NCBI RefSeq assembly: GCF_030816915.1
Contig: NZ_JAUSYN010000002.1
Span: 6,337,501 to 6,401,500 of the forward strand
From: Streptomyces sp. B3I8
GTDB taxonomy: Bacteria > Actinomycetota > Actinomycetes > Streptomycetales > Streptomycetaceae
DNA: 64,000 bases
Reading direction: 5' to 3'
This document shows positions 18,937 to 27,391 of the stretch, in pieces. The notes below the pieces were generated by a model. That model saw nothing but the letters and a program-made list of their open reading frames with translations, was not told where the DNA came from and made no database searches. Within the stretch, counting starts at the first letter, position 1. The number at the start of each line of letters is the position of its first letter. Both the position numbers and the translations under genes were made by a program.

Positions 18937-19701
18937 ATGTCCCCGCACGTCCTGATCCTCGGCGGCACCACCGAGGCCCGGCACCTCGCCGCCGCGCTCG
19001 CCGCCCGCCCCGGCGTACGGGTGACCACCTCCCTCGCCGGCCGGGTCACCCGCCCCGGTGCCCTTGACGGGCAGGTGCGCGTCGGCGGCTTCGGCGGGGC
19101 CGAGGGGCTCGCCGCCTGGCTGCGCGACCACGCCGTGGACGCCCTCGTCGACGCCACCCACCCCTTCGCCGAACGGATCACCGCCCACGCGGCACGGGCC
19201 GCCGCGGCGACCGGCGTCCCGGCGGTGTTCCTGCGTCGCCCCGGCTTCCCGCCCACCGACCCCGACGACCAGCGTGTCACGGTCCCCTCCCTGACCGCCG
19301 CGGCCCGGACGCTGGCCGGACTCGCCCCCGCCCGGGTCCTGCTCACCACCGGACGACTCGGTCTCGCCGCCTTCGCCGACCTGGACCAGCACCACTTCCT
19401 CGTACGGTCGGTGGAACCGCCCGACCCCCCGCTGCCTGCCCGCGCGGAAGTGCTCCTGGCCCGGGGTCCCTTCACCCTCGAGGACGAGCTGGCGCTGCTG
19501 CGGCACCGCGACATCCGGATCCTGGTCACCAAGGACAGCGGCGGCTCCGCCACGGCTCCCAAACTCACCGCGGCCCGCCGACTCGGCGTCCCGGTCGTCC
19601 TCGTCGGGCGCCCCGCGCTCCCGGCAGGCGTGACGGCCGTCGAGGACGTGGCGGGCGCGGTGGAGAGGCTGGGCCTGCTCGGGGTGGTTCAGGTGCCGTG
19701 A
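18937..19701 (+). CDS. cobK: Precorrin-6A reductase (cobalt-precorrin-6A reductase)
   Basis: 254 aa from ATG 18937. It has the CobK/CbiJ fold: HVLILGGTTEARHLAAAL at the start, LVDATHPFAERITAHAARA in the middle and ILVTKDSGGSATAPKLTAAR near residue 205. It reduces precorrin-6A to 6B with NADPH in cobalamin synthesis. It converges on cobF, which makes its substrate, with a shared hairpin between them. The upstream 140 nt is a low-complexity run of GGTCCGGCCGCCGG-like units without a recognisable cobalamin riboswitch. Confidence 0.94.
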   Translation: MSPHVLILGGTTEARHLAAALAARPGVRVTTSLAGRVTRPGALDGQVRVGGFGGAEGLAAWLRDHAVDALVDATHPFAERITAHAARAAAATGVPAVFLRRPGFPPTDPDDQRVTVPSLTAAARTLAGLAPARVLLTTGRLGLAAFADLDQHHFLVRSVEPPDPPLPARAEVLLARGPFTLEDELALLRHRDIRILVTKDSGGSATAPKLTAARRLGVPVVLVGRPALPAGVTAVEDVAGAVERLGLLGVVQVP

Positions 19702-19765
19702 CCGGCGGGGTCGGCGGCCGGAGGAGACGACGGCGAGGGGGCCGACGGCGAGGTGGCCAACGGCG

Positions 19766-19787
19766 GTGAGGCGCCGGGGCGCCTCAC
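19766..19787. terminator. Shared terminator between convergent cobK and cobF
   Basis: A perfect 10-bp inverted repeat GTGAGGCGCC-GG-GGCGCCTCAC. The right arm covers the cobF stop codon, so the hairpin can serve both convergent genes. Confidence 0.65.
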
Positions 19788-20566
19788 TCCTTCGGCCGCC
19801 TGCGGAGCAGATACGTGTCCATGATCCAGCCCTTGCGCTCCCGCGCCTCCGCCCGCAGGCGCGCGATCTCGGGGGCCGTCTTCGCCAGCGGGCCCGACGC
19901 CAGGATCTCGTCCGGCGTGCCGATGTACGCGCCCCAGTAGATGTGCATGTCCTCGGCGGTCTCGTCCTGCGCGTGACGCAGGAACGCCTGGTGCGCGTCG
20001 AGCATCACCACCACGTCGTCCACCCCCTCGGGGAATCCCTCCGCGAGGCGGCGGCCCGTGGTGATCTGGACCGGGCGCGCCACCCGGTTCAGGCCCGTGC
20101 GGTGGCGGGCCACCAGCGCGGAGACGCTGCTGATGCCGGGGACGACGTCGTACGTGAACGCCACGTTCCCCCGCTCTCGCACCTCTTCCAGGATGCCCAG
20201 CGTGCTGTCGTACAGTGCGGGGTCGCCCCAGACCAGGAACGCCCCGCTCTCCTGCTCGCCGAGTTCCTCGGCGAGCAGCCGCTCGTAGATGTCGGCACGG
20301 GCGCTGCGCCAGTCGTCGACGGCCGGGGAGTAGGCGGCGCTCCCGGCCGTCCGGTCGCGCTCCGGGTCCCGGGCCTCGACCAGCCGGTACGTGCCCTGCG
20401 GCAGATGCGCGTCGAGGATGTCCCGGCGCAGCCGCACCAGGTCCGCCTTCGCCTCGCCCTTGTCCAGGAGGAAGAACACGTCGGTGCGCTTCAGCGCCTT
20501 GACCGCCTGCAGGGTGAGCTGGTCGGGGTCGCCCGCTCCGATGCCGATGACATGAATCTCTCGCAC
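19784..20566 (-). CDS. cobF: Precorrin-6A synthase (deacetylating)
   Basis: 260 aa from GTG 20566, chosen because the family begins with the strand REIHVIGIGAGDPDQLTL; an ATG ten codons upstream is possible. It is an SAM-dependent methyltransferase of the tetrapyrrole methylase fold that methylates C-1 of precorrin-5 with loss of acetate in the aerobic cobalamin pathway. Motifs seen: GDPALYDSTL, VVPGISSVSALVAR and QITTGRRLAEGFPEGVDDVV. It makes the substrate of CobK, encoded convergently. Confidence 0.93.
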   Translation of the reverse strand: MREIHVIGIGAGDPDQLTLQAVKALKRTDVFFLLDKGEAKADLVRLRRDILDAHLPQGTYRLVEARDPERDRTAGSAAYSPAVDDWRSARADIYERLLAEELGEQESGAFLVWGDPALYDSTLGILEEVRERGNVAFTYDVVPGISSVSALVARHRTGLNRVARPVQITTGRRLAEGFPEGVDDVVVMLDAHQAFLRHAQDETAEDMHIYWGAYIGTPDEILASGPLAKTAPEIARLRAEARERKGWIMDTYLLRRRPKE

Positions 20567-20620
20567 GCCCCCGAGTCTGCCGCACGCCGCCACCACCGCG
20601 TGCGGCGGCTCCGCCCGGCC

Positions 20621-21175
20621 TCAACGCCGGACGTCGCCCCGCAGCCGGGGAGCCCGGGCGGCCGCGTCGACCGGCTCGCCGCCGCGCTCCACGTCGGCCG
20701 CCAACTCCCGCGCCCAGTCGATCAGTCCGGGCAGAGCGAGACCGTGCGGGTCACTCGCGGGGGCACCTGCGGGGTCATTCGCGTCCGCGCCCCGCGCCCG
20801 CCACTCCTCCACCGCCCCGGCGCCGCGCCGCAGCAGCCGGGCGCCGCCCGCCACATTGCCGCGGGCCGCGTGGGTGAGGCCCACCGCGAGCTGCGCCAGC
20901 CCCCGCCACAGGCCGCGCTCCTCCTCGGGACCGGTCTTCCACGCGTCCTCGAACACCTCGTGCGCGTGGAAGGGCCGGCCCGCGTCCAGCAGCGTCTGCG
21001 CCTCCGCGACCGACTCGTCCGGCTCCCGTACGACCCCCTCGGGCTGCCGGGGAACGCCCTCGGCGCCGTACGGCAGCGGCCGCCCCAGCCCGTCCCGCGG
21101 GCGCGCGTTCCGCGCCCGCCCCTCGGCGTCCCGGTCCCGACCGTCGTCCGTGCGTACTCCGGATGTCCCGCTCAT
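20621..21175 (-). CDS. DUF309-family protein
   Basis: 184 aa from ATG 21175. The DUF309 core is present: AQTLLDAGRPFHAHEVFEDA with its conserved His-x-x-E-x-x-E-x-x-W, then LAQLAVGLTHAARGNVAGGA. The function is unknown; the fold is an all-helical bundle. The first 60 residues are charged and low complexity. It lies 54 nt upstream of cobF on the same strand and may be co-transcribed with it. Confidence 0.85.
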   Translation of the reverse strand: MSGTSGVRTDDGRDRDAEGRARNARPRDGLGRPLPYGAEGVPRQPEGVVREPDESVAEAQTLLDAGRPFHAHEVFEDAWKTGPEEERGLWRGLAQLAVGLTHAARGNVAGGARLLRRGAGAVEEWRARGADANDPAGAPASDPHGLALPGLIDWARELAADVERGGEPVDAAARAPRLRGDVRR

Positions 21176-21275
21176 GCCTCGATTGTCCCGCACGTCCCGC
21201 CCCCCGCGGGACGGCGTCCGGGGTGGGGTAGAGTGCTCCACGCGCGAACGCGCGGTTCCACCGCTCGGCGCGCAT

Positions 21276-21349
<74 letters not shown>

Positions 21350-21369
21350 CTCGTGAGGGTCGCAAGGTT

Positions 21370-21407
21370 CGAGGGGCGGTTCCGGAACCATCCGGAACCG
21401 CCCCTCG
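21370..21407 (+). terminator. Terminator of tRNA-Pro copy 2
   Basis: A perfect 17-bp stem, CGAGGGGCGGTTCCGGA with its complement and loop ACCA, 20 nt past the tRNA. Confidence 0.85.
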
Positions 21408-21806
21408 ACGCGTCCTCGCCTCCTCGGGCTCGTTCCCGCCGGACGTCGGGGTGCCCCCCGGACACGCCCCGAAGGCTCCGAGCCGCACGCGCCGCTTTTC
21501 ACCTGACGGTACGTCAGAGCCCGGGGTGCTGCCGGTCCCGCGGCGCCGCGACCTGCCGCCTGCGCCCGTCGAGCCGATGCGCGTCCACCCTTTGTGCAGG
21601 ACACCAACGTGGGGGAGGCGCTGCGGCGCGGTGCCGACGAGGTACGGCCGGCGTGGTGCGTCGCCGACACCCCCTACTGGGGCGACGGGCCCGCTGGAAC
21701 AGTACGTCCACATGACCGAGATGTCGGCCAACGGGGCCCTGTTCGCCGAACTGGCCGCCGCGAGACGGCCGTTCGTCCTGCCCCCGAACCGGGGGGTGAC
21801 GCGGGT
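21408..21806 (+). other. Mostly non-coding; possible gene remnant at 21,594-21,800
   Basis: A short protein-like run appears on the plus strand in two frames (DEVRPAWCVADTPYWGDG, then YVHMTEMSANGALFAELAAA), as expected from a frameshifted remnant. I recognise no family. The rest holds no structure I can support. Confidence 0.3.
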
Positions 21807-24800
21807 TCATCCGTCGTGGTCCACGGCGCGGGAGCGCTCGCCCATGTGTTCCCAGAACAGGCGCAGCTCGGCCACCCGGGTGCGCCGCTGCCAGGGGGCG
21901 CCGGAATGGACGAACGGCCAGGAGTGCGAGAGCTGGGTGAACTGGGCCCGGCAGAACGCCTCCGGCAGCTCGGGACGCTGGCCGCCGAGCCCCGACGGCG
22001 GATAGGGACACAGCCCGAAGGGGCAGCCGTCGAGGCAGTTCGAACCGGCGTGCGAGGCCTCCGTGTGGGCGAGGGAGCGCCCCGGGTCCAGCGGGCGGCG
22101 GTCCCGGCTGAGACACGGGGGCAGATCCGACCGGTCGGTGTGTGCCAGCCGCCGGAGCCGGTCCGAGGGCCAGTCGCCGCGCTCGGCGAGGTTGACCAGC
22201 AGCAGCACGTCGGCCAGGAGCTGCTGCGCCCGCGGGTGCAGGGTGCTCCAGCCCGTGGACGGCGGGATCCACAGCCGGTGCTTGCGCACCCCACCGTCGC
22301 CGGCGGGTTGCGAACCGACCTGGGCCGTCGACCCGCACTCGTCGATCCACAGGAACCGCTCGGGCCGGCCGGTGCGCAGCGCCCGTACGCACAACTCGGC
22401 CGCGGCCTCGACGAAGGGGTGGTGCTCAGCGTCGCCCGGCGACGCCAGCCACTGATGGACCAACTGCCGCGGATGTCCACCGGGCCCGGCACGACCGGCC
22501 GCCGGGGCCGTGCCGTCGGGCAGCTCCCACAGCGTCAGCGCGTGCAGCAGCGTGAGGCGGGTGAGCCAGAACCGGGACCGCCGGAGCATGTCCAGGGCCT
22601 GTTCGGCCAGGTACTCGCGGGCCTGCGGCCGGGCGTGCGGGTGCCGGGCCCTGCGGTTGGCGGCGAACTTGAAGCCCTGGGCCAGCGCGACCTCCAACGC
22701 CGGGTTCAGCGCGGGCTCACCACTGTCCTGGGGGCCCACGCGGCGCACCCAGCTCGCCAGGATCTCGTACGGCGTGTCACGGTGCCGGCGCAGCGTGACC
22801 GAGCCGACCAGCAGCGGGATCAGCCAGGCGCACAGGGTCTCGTCGCGCCACTGGCGTTCCTCCTCCTCGCGTTCCGTCTCCTCCAGCCGTCGCAGCGGTG
22901 CGAGGTCGTCGGACGCGTCGGACGTCGGCGCACCGGACGTCCGCCCCGGCGCCTCATGCGGCTGCTGGCTCTCCCACAGGTCCAGCCGCCACTCCCGGGC
23001 GCGCTCCATCGGCTCCTCCCGCACCGTCTCCGGCAGCCGCAGCCGCGCCTGGAGCAGTCCGAAGGCGCTGTCGCCGCCCGCACCGATCTCCTGGGCGAGG
23101 GCGACCCGCACGGCGTACGACGACTCCAGACGACCGATCTCGAAGAGTTCCGTGTACGCCGGGTGGACGCTCTGCCTGCGGTCGACGTCGCGCAGCGCCT
23201 CGCCGAAGCGCGCCACCAGTAGAGTCTTGGTCACCGCCAGCGTGTGGGGGTCACGGGCGCGCAGATCGGGCCATGTCGTCGTCAGCTCCATCGCGATCCG
23301 GTGCTGCTGGGGCTCGGCGTCGACGCTGTCGATCTGCAATGCCGCCGCATAGAGCTGGAGCGCCTTGGTGTGCAGGGTGCGGCGGAAGACTTCGTTGGGG
23401 TCGGGCACGGCCGCGACACCCGTACGTTCCCGCCGGTCGCCGGGGGGATCGGCGGCGCCGTGCGGCGGGGCCTGCCCGGCCGCAGGGGCGGAGTCGCCGG
23501 GTACGGACCCGGCCCGGGCGCAGTCGTCCCGGGGGGCCGTACGGTGACGGCCGTCCCGTTGAGCCCGGCAGGCCGCGCCCAGGAGCAGATCGCGCGCCGT
23601 GGTCACCGGGCACCAGGTGGCACCGTCGCCGGGGCCGTTCCCGCGCGGGCAGGAGCCGGCCGGGGTCCGCGAGTGCAGGACCATGGCGATCAGCAGCTCG
23701 CGTCCCGGGTTCTCCAGCGCGGCCGGGAAGTACGTGCCCGGTGTGGTGACGGAGGGCGTCCCCGGGTGGATCACCGCGTTCATGAAGCGGGCGCCGAGAT
23801 GGGCCTGCACGACACTGTGCTGGAACCGCACCCGCTCCCCGAGGGGTTCCACCAACCCCATGCCCATGCCCCAGTGGGTGGCCAGACGGATGTCCAGCGG
23901 GCTGCTCTGCACCCTCCGTGCCAGCTCCGCCACGATCTCCGGGAACCGGGACCCGGACGGGTCGTGCTCGTCGACCACGTCGCCGATACGGACCTCGGCG
24001 GAGTCGTCGGCCAGTCCCACGCAGGCCAGCGCCGACAGGTACTCCAGCGTCGCCTGCCGTTCGTCCCGGCCGACCGGGACCTGGGGACGGAGCCGCCCGT
24101 CGACGACGGCGCCCAGCCAGGTGTCGACCAGGTGCACCCGCAGGGCCGCCTGGTCGCCGCCGCGGGTCTCGACCCCCTCCTCGTAGCGGCCGGTCAGGGC
24201 CCGTTCCAGCAGCCCCGCCGCGTGCAGTTCCCGCGTCACCTGCAGATAGGTCGGTGCCTCCGCGATGCCCGCCTTCTCCAGGATCCAGTCGAGCCGCTGG
24301 TGGTCCTCCCACACGGTGCCGGAGGAGACGTAGGCGAGGGCGGCCTCCTCGCTCAGCGGTTCCAGGTCGGTCAGCGAGGCGTCCAGCCCGCGCAGCGTGT
24401 CGTGCGGGCGCGAGGTGATGACGAGCGGGAGCCGTTCGTCGTTGGCCCGTCTGATCGCCATCCGGACGACGGTGTCCCGCTCCTCCGTCGCCCCGGGAAC
24501 GGTGAGGGCGTCCTCCAGGCCGTCGGCCAGCACGACGATGCGGCCCTGCTGGCTGAGCCGTCGCCACACCTTCTCGGCCTCGTCGCCGGACCGGATGTGC
24601 CCCTGCACCTCCTGGCGGAACCGCTCGAAGGCGAGCTGCCGGAAGTCCAGATCGCTCTCCACCCCGCGCAGCCGTACCGGCACGGGAACCGCTCCCCGCC
24701 GTGCCAGCCGCCGGGTGAGGAGCACGAGCAGCGCGGTCTTGCCCGTGCCGATGCCGCCGACCACGACGTGCGTACGGCGGAAGCGGCTGTCGCGCAGGTC

Positions 24801-25238
24801 CTCCATGAGCACCGCGCACAACTGGTCCCGGCCGACCACCCGCCCGAAGATGCCGCCCGCCGTCGGCACCAGATCCCGCGGGTTCTCCCGCGCCTTGCGC
24901 AGATACGCCCTGCTCACGTGGGTGAACCGGAAGAAGAGGTAGGCGACGCTGGCCAGCGCGAGGGTGAGGAAGGGCATGACGATGCCCTGCAGCAGGCCAC
25001 AGGAGAACTGGTAGTTGTCCGTGCACTGTTTCCTGATCCACGTGTAGGGAGCGACGAACGACGTGGCCCCGGCCAGATGGGCCACGCTCATGACGATCAG
25101 GAACACCTCGGCGAGGGCGCCGAAGAAGGTGAGTGCCAGGATCGGGACGTACCAGCGGCTCTTGCGCACCCGCCAGGTGCGGGCCCGGTCGTAGCCCTGT
25201 TCCGTCAGTCGGGAGGGGAAAGGCCTGCGCAGTTTCAC
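21807..25238 (-). CDS. Membrane-anchored STAND/NACHT-like P-loop NTPase
   Basis: 1143 aa from GTG 25238 (VKLRRPFPSRL); no clear Shine-Dalgarno, so the start is tentative. Two membrane helices lie at about 30-58 and 82-104, then VVGRDQLCAVLMEDL and a P-loop: Walker A GGIGTGKT at 161-168, Walker B IVVLADGLEDAL near 234-245 and sensor-like PLVITSRPHDTL. This is the STAND/NACHT arrangement of regulated ATPases, with the switch after the membrane anchor. The remaining 800 residues are helical with many charged and Trp-containing segments but no repeat or effector family I can name. STAND proteins act in signalling and in antiphage defence. It lies between two tRNA-Pro copies, with no obvious partner gene. 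Confident about the ATPase, not about the role. Confidence 0.85.
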   Translation of the reverse strand: MKLRRPFPSRLTEQGYDRARTWRVRKSRWYVPILALTFFGALAEVFLIVMSVAHLAGATSFVAPYTWIRKQCTDNYQFSCGLLQGIVMPFLTLALASVAYLFFRFTHVSRAYLRKARENPRDLVPTAGGIFGRVVGRDQLCAVLMEDLRDSRFRRTHVVVGGIGTGKTALLVLLTRRLARRGAVPVPVRLRGVESDLDFRQLAFERFRQEVQGHIRSGDEAEKVWRRLSQQGRIVVLADGLEDALTVPGATEERDTVVRMAIRRANDERLPLVITSRPHDTLRGLDASLTDLEPLSEEAALAYVSSGTVWEDHQRLDWILEKAGIAEAPTYLQVTRELHAAGLLERALTGRYEEGVETRGGDQAALRVHLVDTWLGAVVDGRLRPQVPVGRDERQATLEYLSALACVGLADDSAEVRIGDVVDEHDPSGSRFPEIVAELARRVQSSPLDIRLATHWGMGMGLVEPLGERVRFQHSVVQAHLGARFMNAVIHPGTPSVTTPGTYFPAALENPGRELLIAMVLHSRTPAGSCPRGNGPGDGATWCPVTTARDLLLGAACRAQRDGRHRTAPRDDCARAGSVPGDSAPAAGQAPPHGAADPPGDRRERTGVAAVPDPNEVFRRTLHTKALQLYAAALQIDSVDAEPQQHRIAMELTTTWPDLRARDPHTLAVTKTLLVARFGEALRDVDRRQSVHPAYTELFEIGRLESSYAVRVALAQEIGAGGDSAFGLLQARLRLPETVREEPMERAREWRLDLWESQQPHEAPGRTSGAPTSDASDDLAPLRRLEETEREEEERQWRDETLCAWLIPLLVGSVTLRRHRDTPYEILASWVRRVGPQDSGEPALNPALEVALAQGFKFAANRRARHPHARPQAREYLAEQALDMLRRSRFWLTRLTLLHALTLWELPDGTAPAAGRAGPGGHPRQLVHQWLASPGDAEHHPFVEAAAELCVRALRTGRPERFLWIDECGSTAQVGSQPAGDGGVRKHRLWIPPSTGWSTLHPRAQQLLADVLLLVNLAERGDWPSDRLRRLAHTDRSDLPPCLSRDRRPLDPGRSLAHTEASHAGSNCLDGCPFGLCPYPPSGLGGQRPELPEAFCRAQFTQLSHSWPFVHSGAPWQRRTRVAELRLFWEHMGERSRAVDHDG

Positions 25239-25479
25239 GTGGTGTGAATGCCATGGCGGCCGGGCGAAGATGCCCGCCCGGCGGCGGGTTGGTACTCGGC
25301 TTCCGGCGCTTTCACCCGACCGGACCACCGGGGCCGTCGTGCCGTGGAGCAGAGCTCCGGCAGCTGATCGGGTACCGCACCGCCGCCGTCGCGGTGCGGC
25401 GGCGGCCGCCCCCGGACCGACTTCGGGAACAACGTCGCCGGGGGCGGCGGTGCGGGGGACACCGCCGCCGCGCCCTCCG

Positions 25480-26487
25480 CTACGACTCCCGGCGCACCTC
25501 CTCGAGTGTGACCGGCCGGTGCTCGGCCAGCGACAGCGCGCACGCCTCCGCGATCCAGCCGGCCTCCAGCGCGTCCTCCACCGTGCACGGTGAGGGGCGC
25601 CGGCCGGCCACCATCTCGGTGAACCCGGCCAGTTCGCGGCGGTAGGCGTCGGTGAAGCGGTCCATGAAGAAGTCGTACGGCAGCCCCGCCGGGAACGACA
25701 CCCCCGGCTCCACCGAGCGCAGCGGCAGCCGGTCCTCCAGGCCGACCGCGATGCTGTCGTTGAAGCCGTGCAGCTCCATGCGGACGTCATAACCCCGGGC
25801 GTTGTGGCGGCTGTTGGACACCACGGCGAGCGTGCCGTCGTCCAGGGTGAGCAGCGCGCCCGTGGTGTCCGCGTCGCCCGCCGCCTTGATGAACTCGGCA
25901 CCCCGGTTGCCGCCGGTCGCGTACACCTCGGTGACCTCGCGGCCGGTGACCCAGCGGATGATGTCGAAGTCGTGCACCGCGCAGTCGCGGAAGATGCCGC
26001 CGGACGTGGCGATGTACGCGGCCGGCGGCGGCGCCGGGTCCAGCGTCGTGGACCGCACGGTGTGCAGCGGGCCCAGCTCGCCGCGGCGCACGGCCTCCCG
26101 GGCGGCGGTGAAACCGGCGTCGAAGCGGCGGTTGAAGCCGATCTGGATCTCCACCCCGCTGTCCCGCACCGCCGCCAGCACCTCGGTGCCCTCCCGCATG
26201 GTGCGGGCGACCGGCTTCTCGCAGAACACGGGCACCCCGGCCCGTACCGCCGCCAGCAGCAGCTCCGGGTGGGCGTCGGTGGCCGCGGCGATCACCACGC
26301 CGTCCACGCCCGCCGCCAGGACGGACTCCGGTGTGTCCGCCACCTCGGCGCCGAACCGCTCGGCGGCCCGCTTGGCGGCCGCCGTGACCGGGTCGGTGAC
26401 CACGAGGGAGTCGACCACCGGGAGGGCGGAGAGGGTCTCGGCGTGGAACGCGCCGATCCGTCCGAGCCCCATGATGCCGATGCGCAT
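25480..26487 (-). CDS. Gfo/Idh/MocA-family dehydrogenase, inositol-2-dehydrogenase-like
   Basis: 335 aa from ATG 26487 with AAAGGCAGC upstream. It has the N-terminal NAD(P)-binding motif GLGRIGAFHAETL, the family EKP motif (FCEKPVART) and the substrate-site segment DCAVHDFDIIRWVTG with the catalytic Asp/His. It oxidises a hydroxyl of a sugar or cyclitol, possibly myo-inositol. It is last in a three-gene operon (PhyH, SDR, this gene), 88 nt after the SDR. The exact substrate is not shown by sequence. Confidence 0.9.
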   Translation of the reverse strand: MRIGIMGLGRIGAFHAETLSALPVVDSLVVTDPVTAAAKRAAERFGAEVADTPESVLAAGVDGVVIAAATDAHPELLLAAVRAGVPVFCEKPVARTMREGTEVLAAVRDSGVEIQIGFNRRFDAGFTAAREAVRRGELGPLHTVRSTTLDPAPPPAAYIATSGGIFRDCAVHDFDIIRWVTGREVTEVYATGGNRGAEFIKAAGDADTTGALLTLDDGTLAVVSNSRHNARGYDVRMELHGFNDSIAVGLEDRLPLRSVEPGVSFPAGLPYDFFMDRFTDAYRRELAGFTEMVAGRRPSPCTVEDALEAGWIAEACALSLAEHRPVTLEEVRRES

Positions 26488-26575
26488 GTGCTGCCTTTCG
26501 TTTCGTTCTCAGCCGTGCTCAGGGTCCGGCGTGTCCCGTCGTGGGTTCCGTCGCGGGCCCCCGCCGGACCGTACG

Positions 26576-27352
26576 TCAGTCCTGTCCGCCGACGACGGTC
26601 TGGTCCCAGTCGACGACCGACCCGGTGACCACGCCGGAGCGGTCGGACAGCAGCAGGACGACGAGGTCGGCGATCTCGGCGGGGTCGCCGAGTCTGCCCA
26701 TGGGCAGCCGTCGGCCCGCCTCCTCGCGCCAGTCGTCGCCCGCCCCGTGGAAGGTCCGCTGGGTGGTGTCCTCCCCCTCCGTCGCCGTCCAGCCGATGTT
26801 GAGCGTGTTGATCCGGACGCGGTCCCAGCGGTGGGCGTGGGCCGCGTTGCGGGTCAGCCCGGCGAGCCCCGCCTTGGCGGCGGAGTACGCGGCGAGGTGC
26901 GGCGGGCCGCCGTGCGCGCAGTTCGAACCGATGTTGACGATCGTGCCGGGCGCCCCCCGCCGCACCATGTCCGCCACGGCGGCCCGCATCGCGAAGAACG
27001 GTCCCCGGAGGTTGACCGCCAGGTGCGCGTCGAACAGTTCGGGCGTGGTGTCGAGCAGCGTGCCCCGCGAGGTGAGCCCGGCGGCGTTCACCAGGCAGTC
27101 GATCCGGCCGTGCGCCGCCACCACCCGGGTCACGCTCGCGCCGGCCTCCTCCGCGTCGGCGAGGTCGGCGCGGGCGTACGTCGCCCTCGCCCCGGCGGCG
27201 GTCAGTTCGGCGACCAGGGCCTCGCCCGGCTCCGGGCGGCGCCCGGTGACCGTGACCGTCGCACCCTCCCGCGCGGCGGCCCGGGCGACGGCGGCGCCGA
27301 TGCCCTGGGTGCCGCCGTTGACCAGGAGCACCTTGCCCTCCAGCAGTCCCAT
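26576..27352 (-). CDS. Short-chain dehydrogenase/reductase
   Basis: 258 aa, classical SDR length, from ATG 27352. The cofactor motif is NGGTQGIGAAVA, followed by NAAG, the catalytic Ser in IVNIGSNCAHGG and the YxxxK pair in AAYSAAKAG. It is expected to interconvert a hydroxyl and a keto group with NAD(P)H. It lies between the PhyH gene (39 nt) and the Gfo/Idh gene (88 nt), so the three probably act in turn on one sugar-like compound. Confidence 0.9.
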   Translation of the reverse strand: MGLLEGKVLLVNGGTQGIGAAVARAAAREGATVTVTGRRPEPGEALVAELTAAGARATYARADLADAEEAGASVTRVVAAHGRIDCLVNAAGLTSRGTLLDTTPELFDAHLAVNLRGPFFAMRAAVADMVRRGAPGTIVNIGSNCAHGGPPHLAAYSAAKAGLAGLTRNAAHAHRWDRVRINTLNIGWTATEGEDTTQRTFHGAGDDWREEAGRRLPMGRLGDPAEIADLVVLLLSDRSGVVTGSVVDWDQTVVGGQD

Positions 27353-27391
27353 CGCGTGCCCTCTTCTCCCGTTCCGGCCGGCTGTGCGGCG

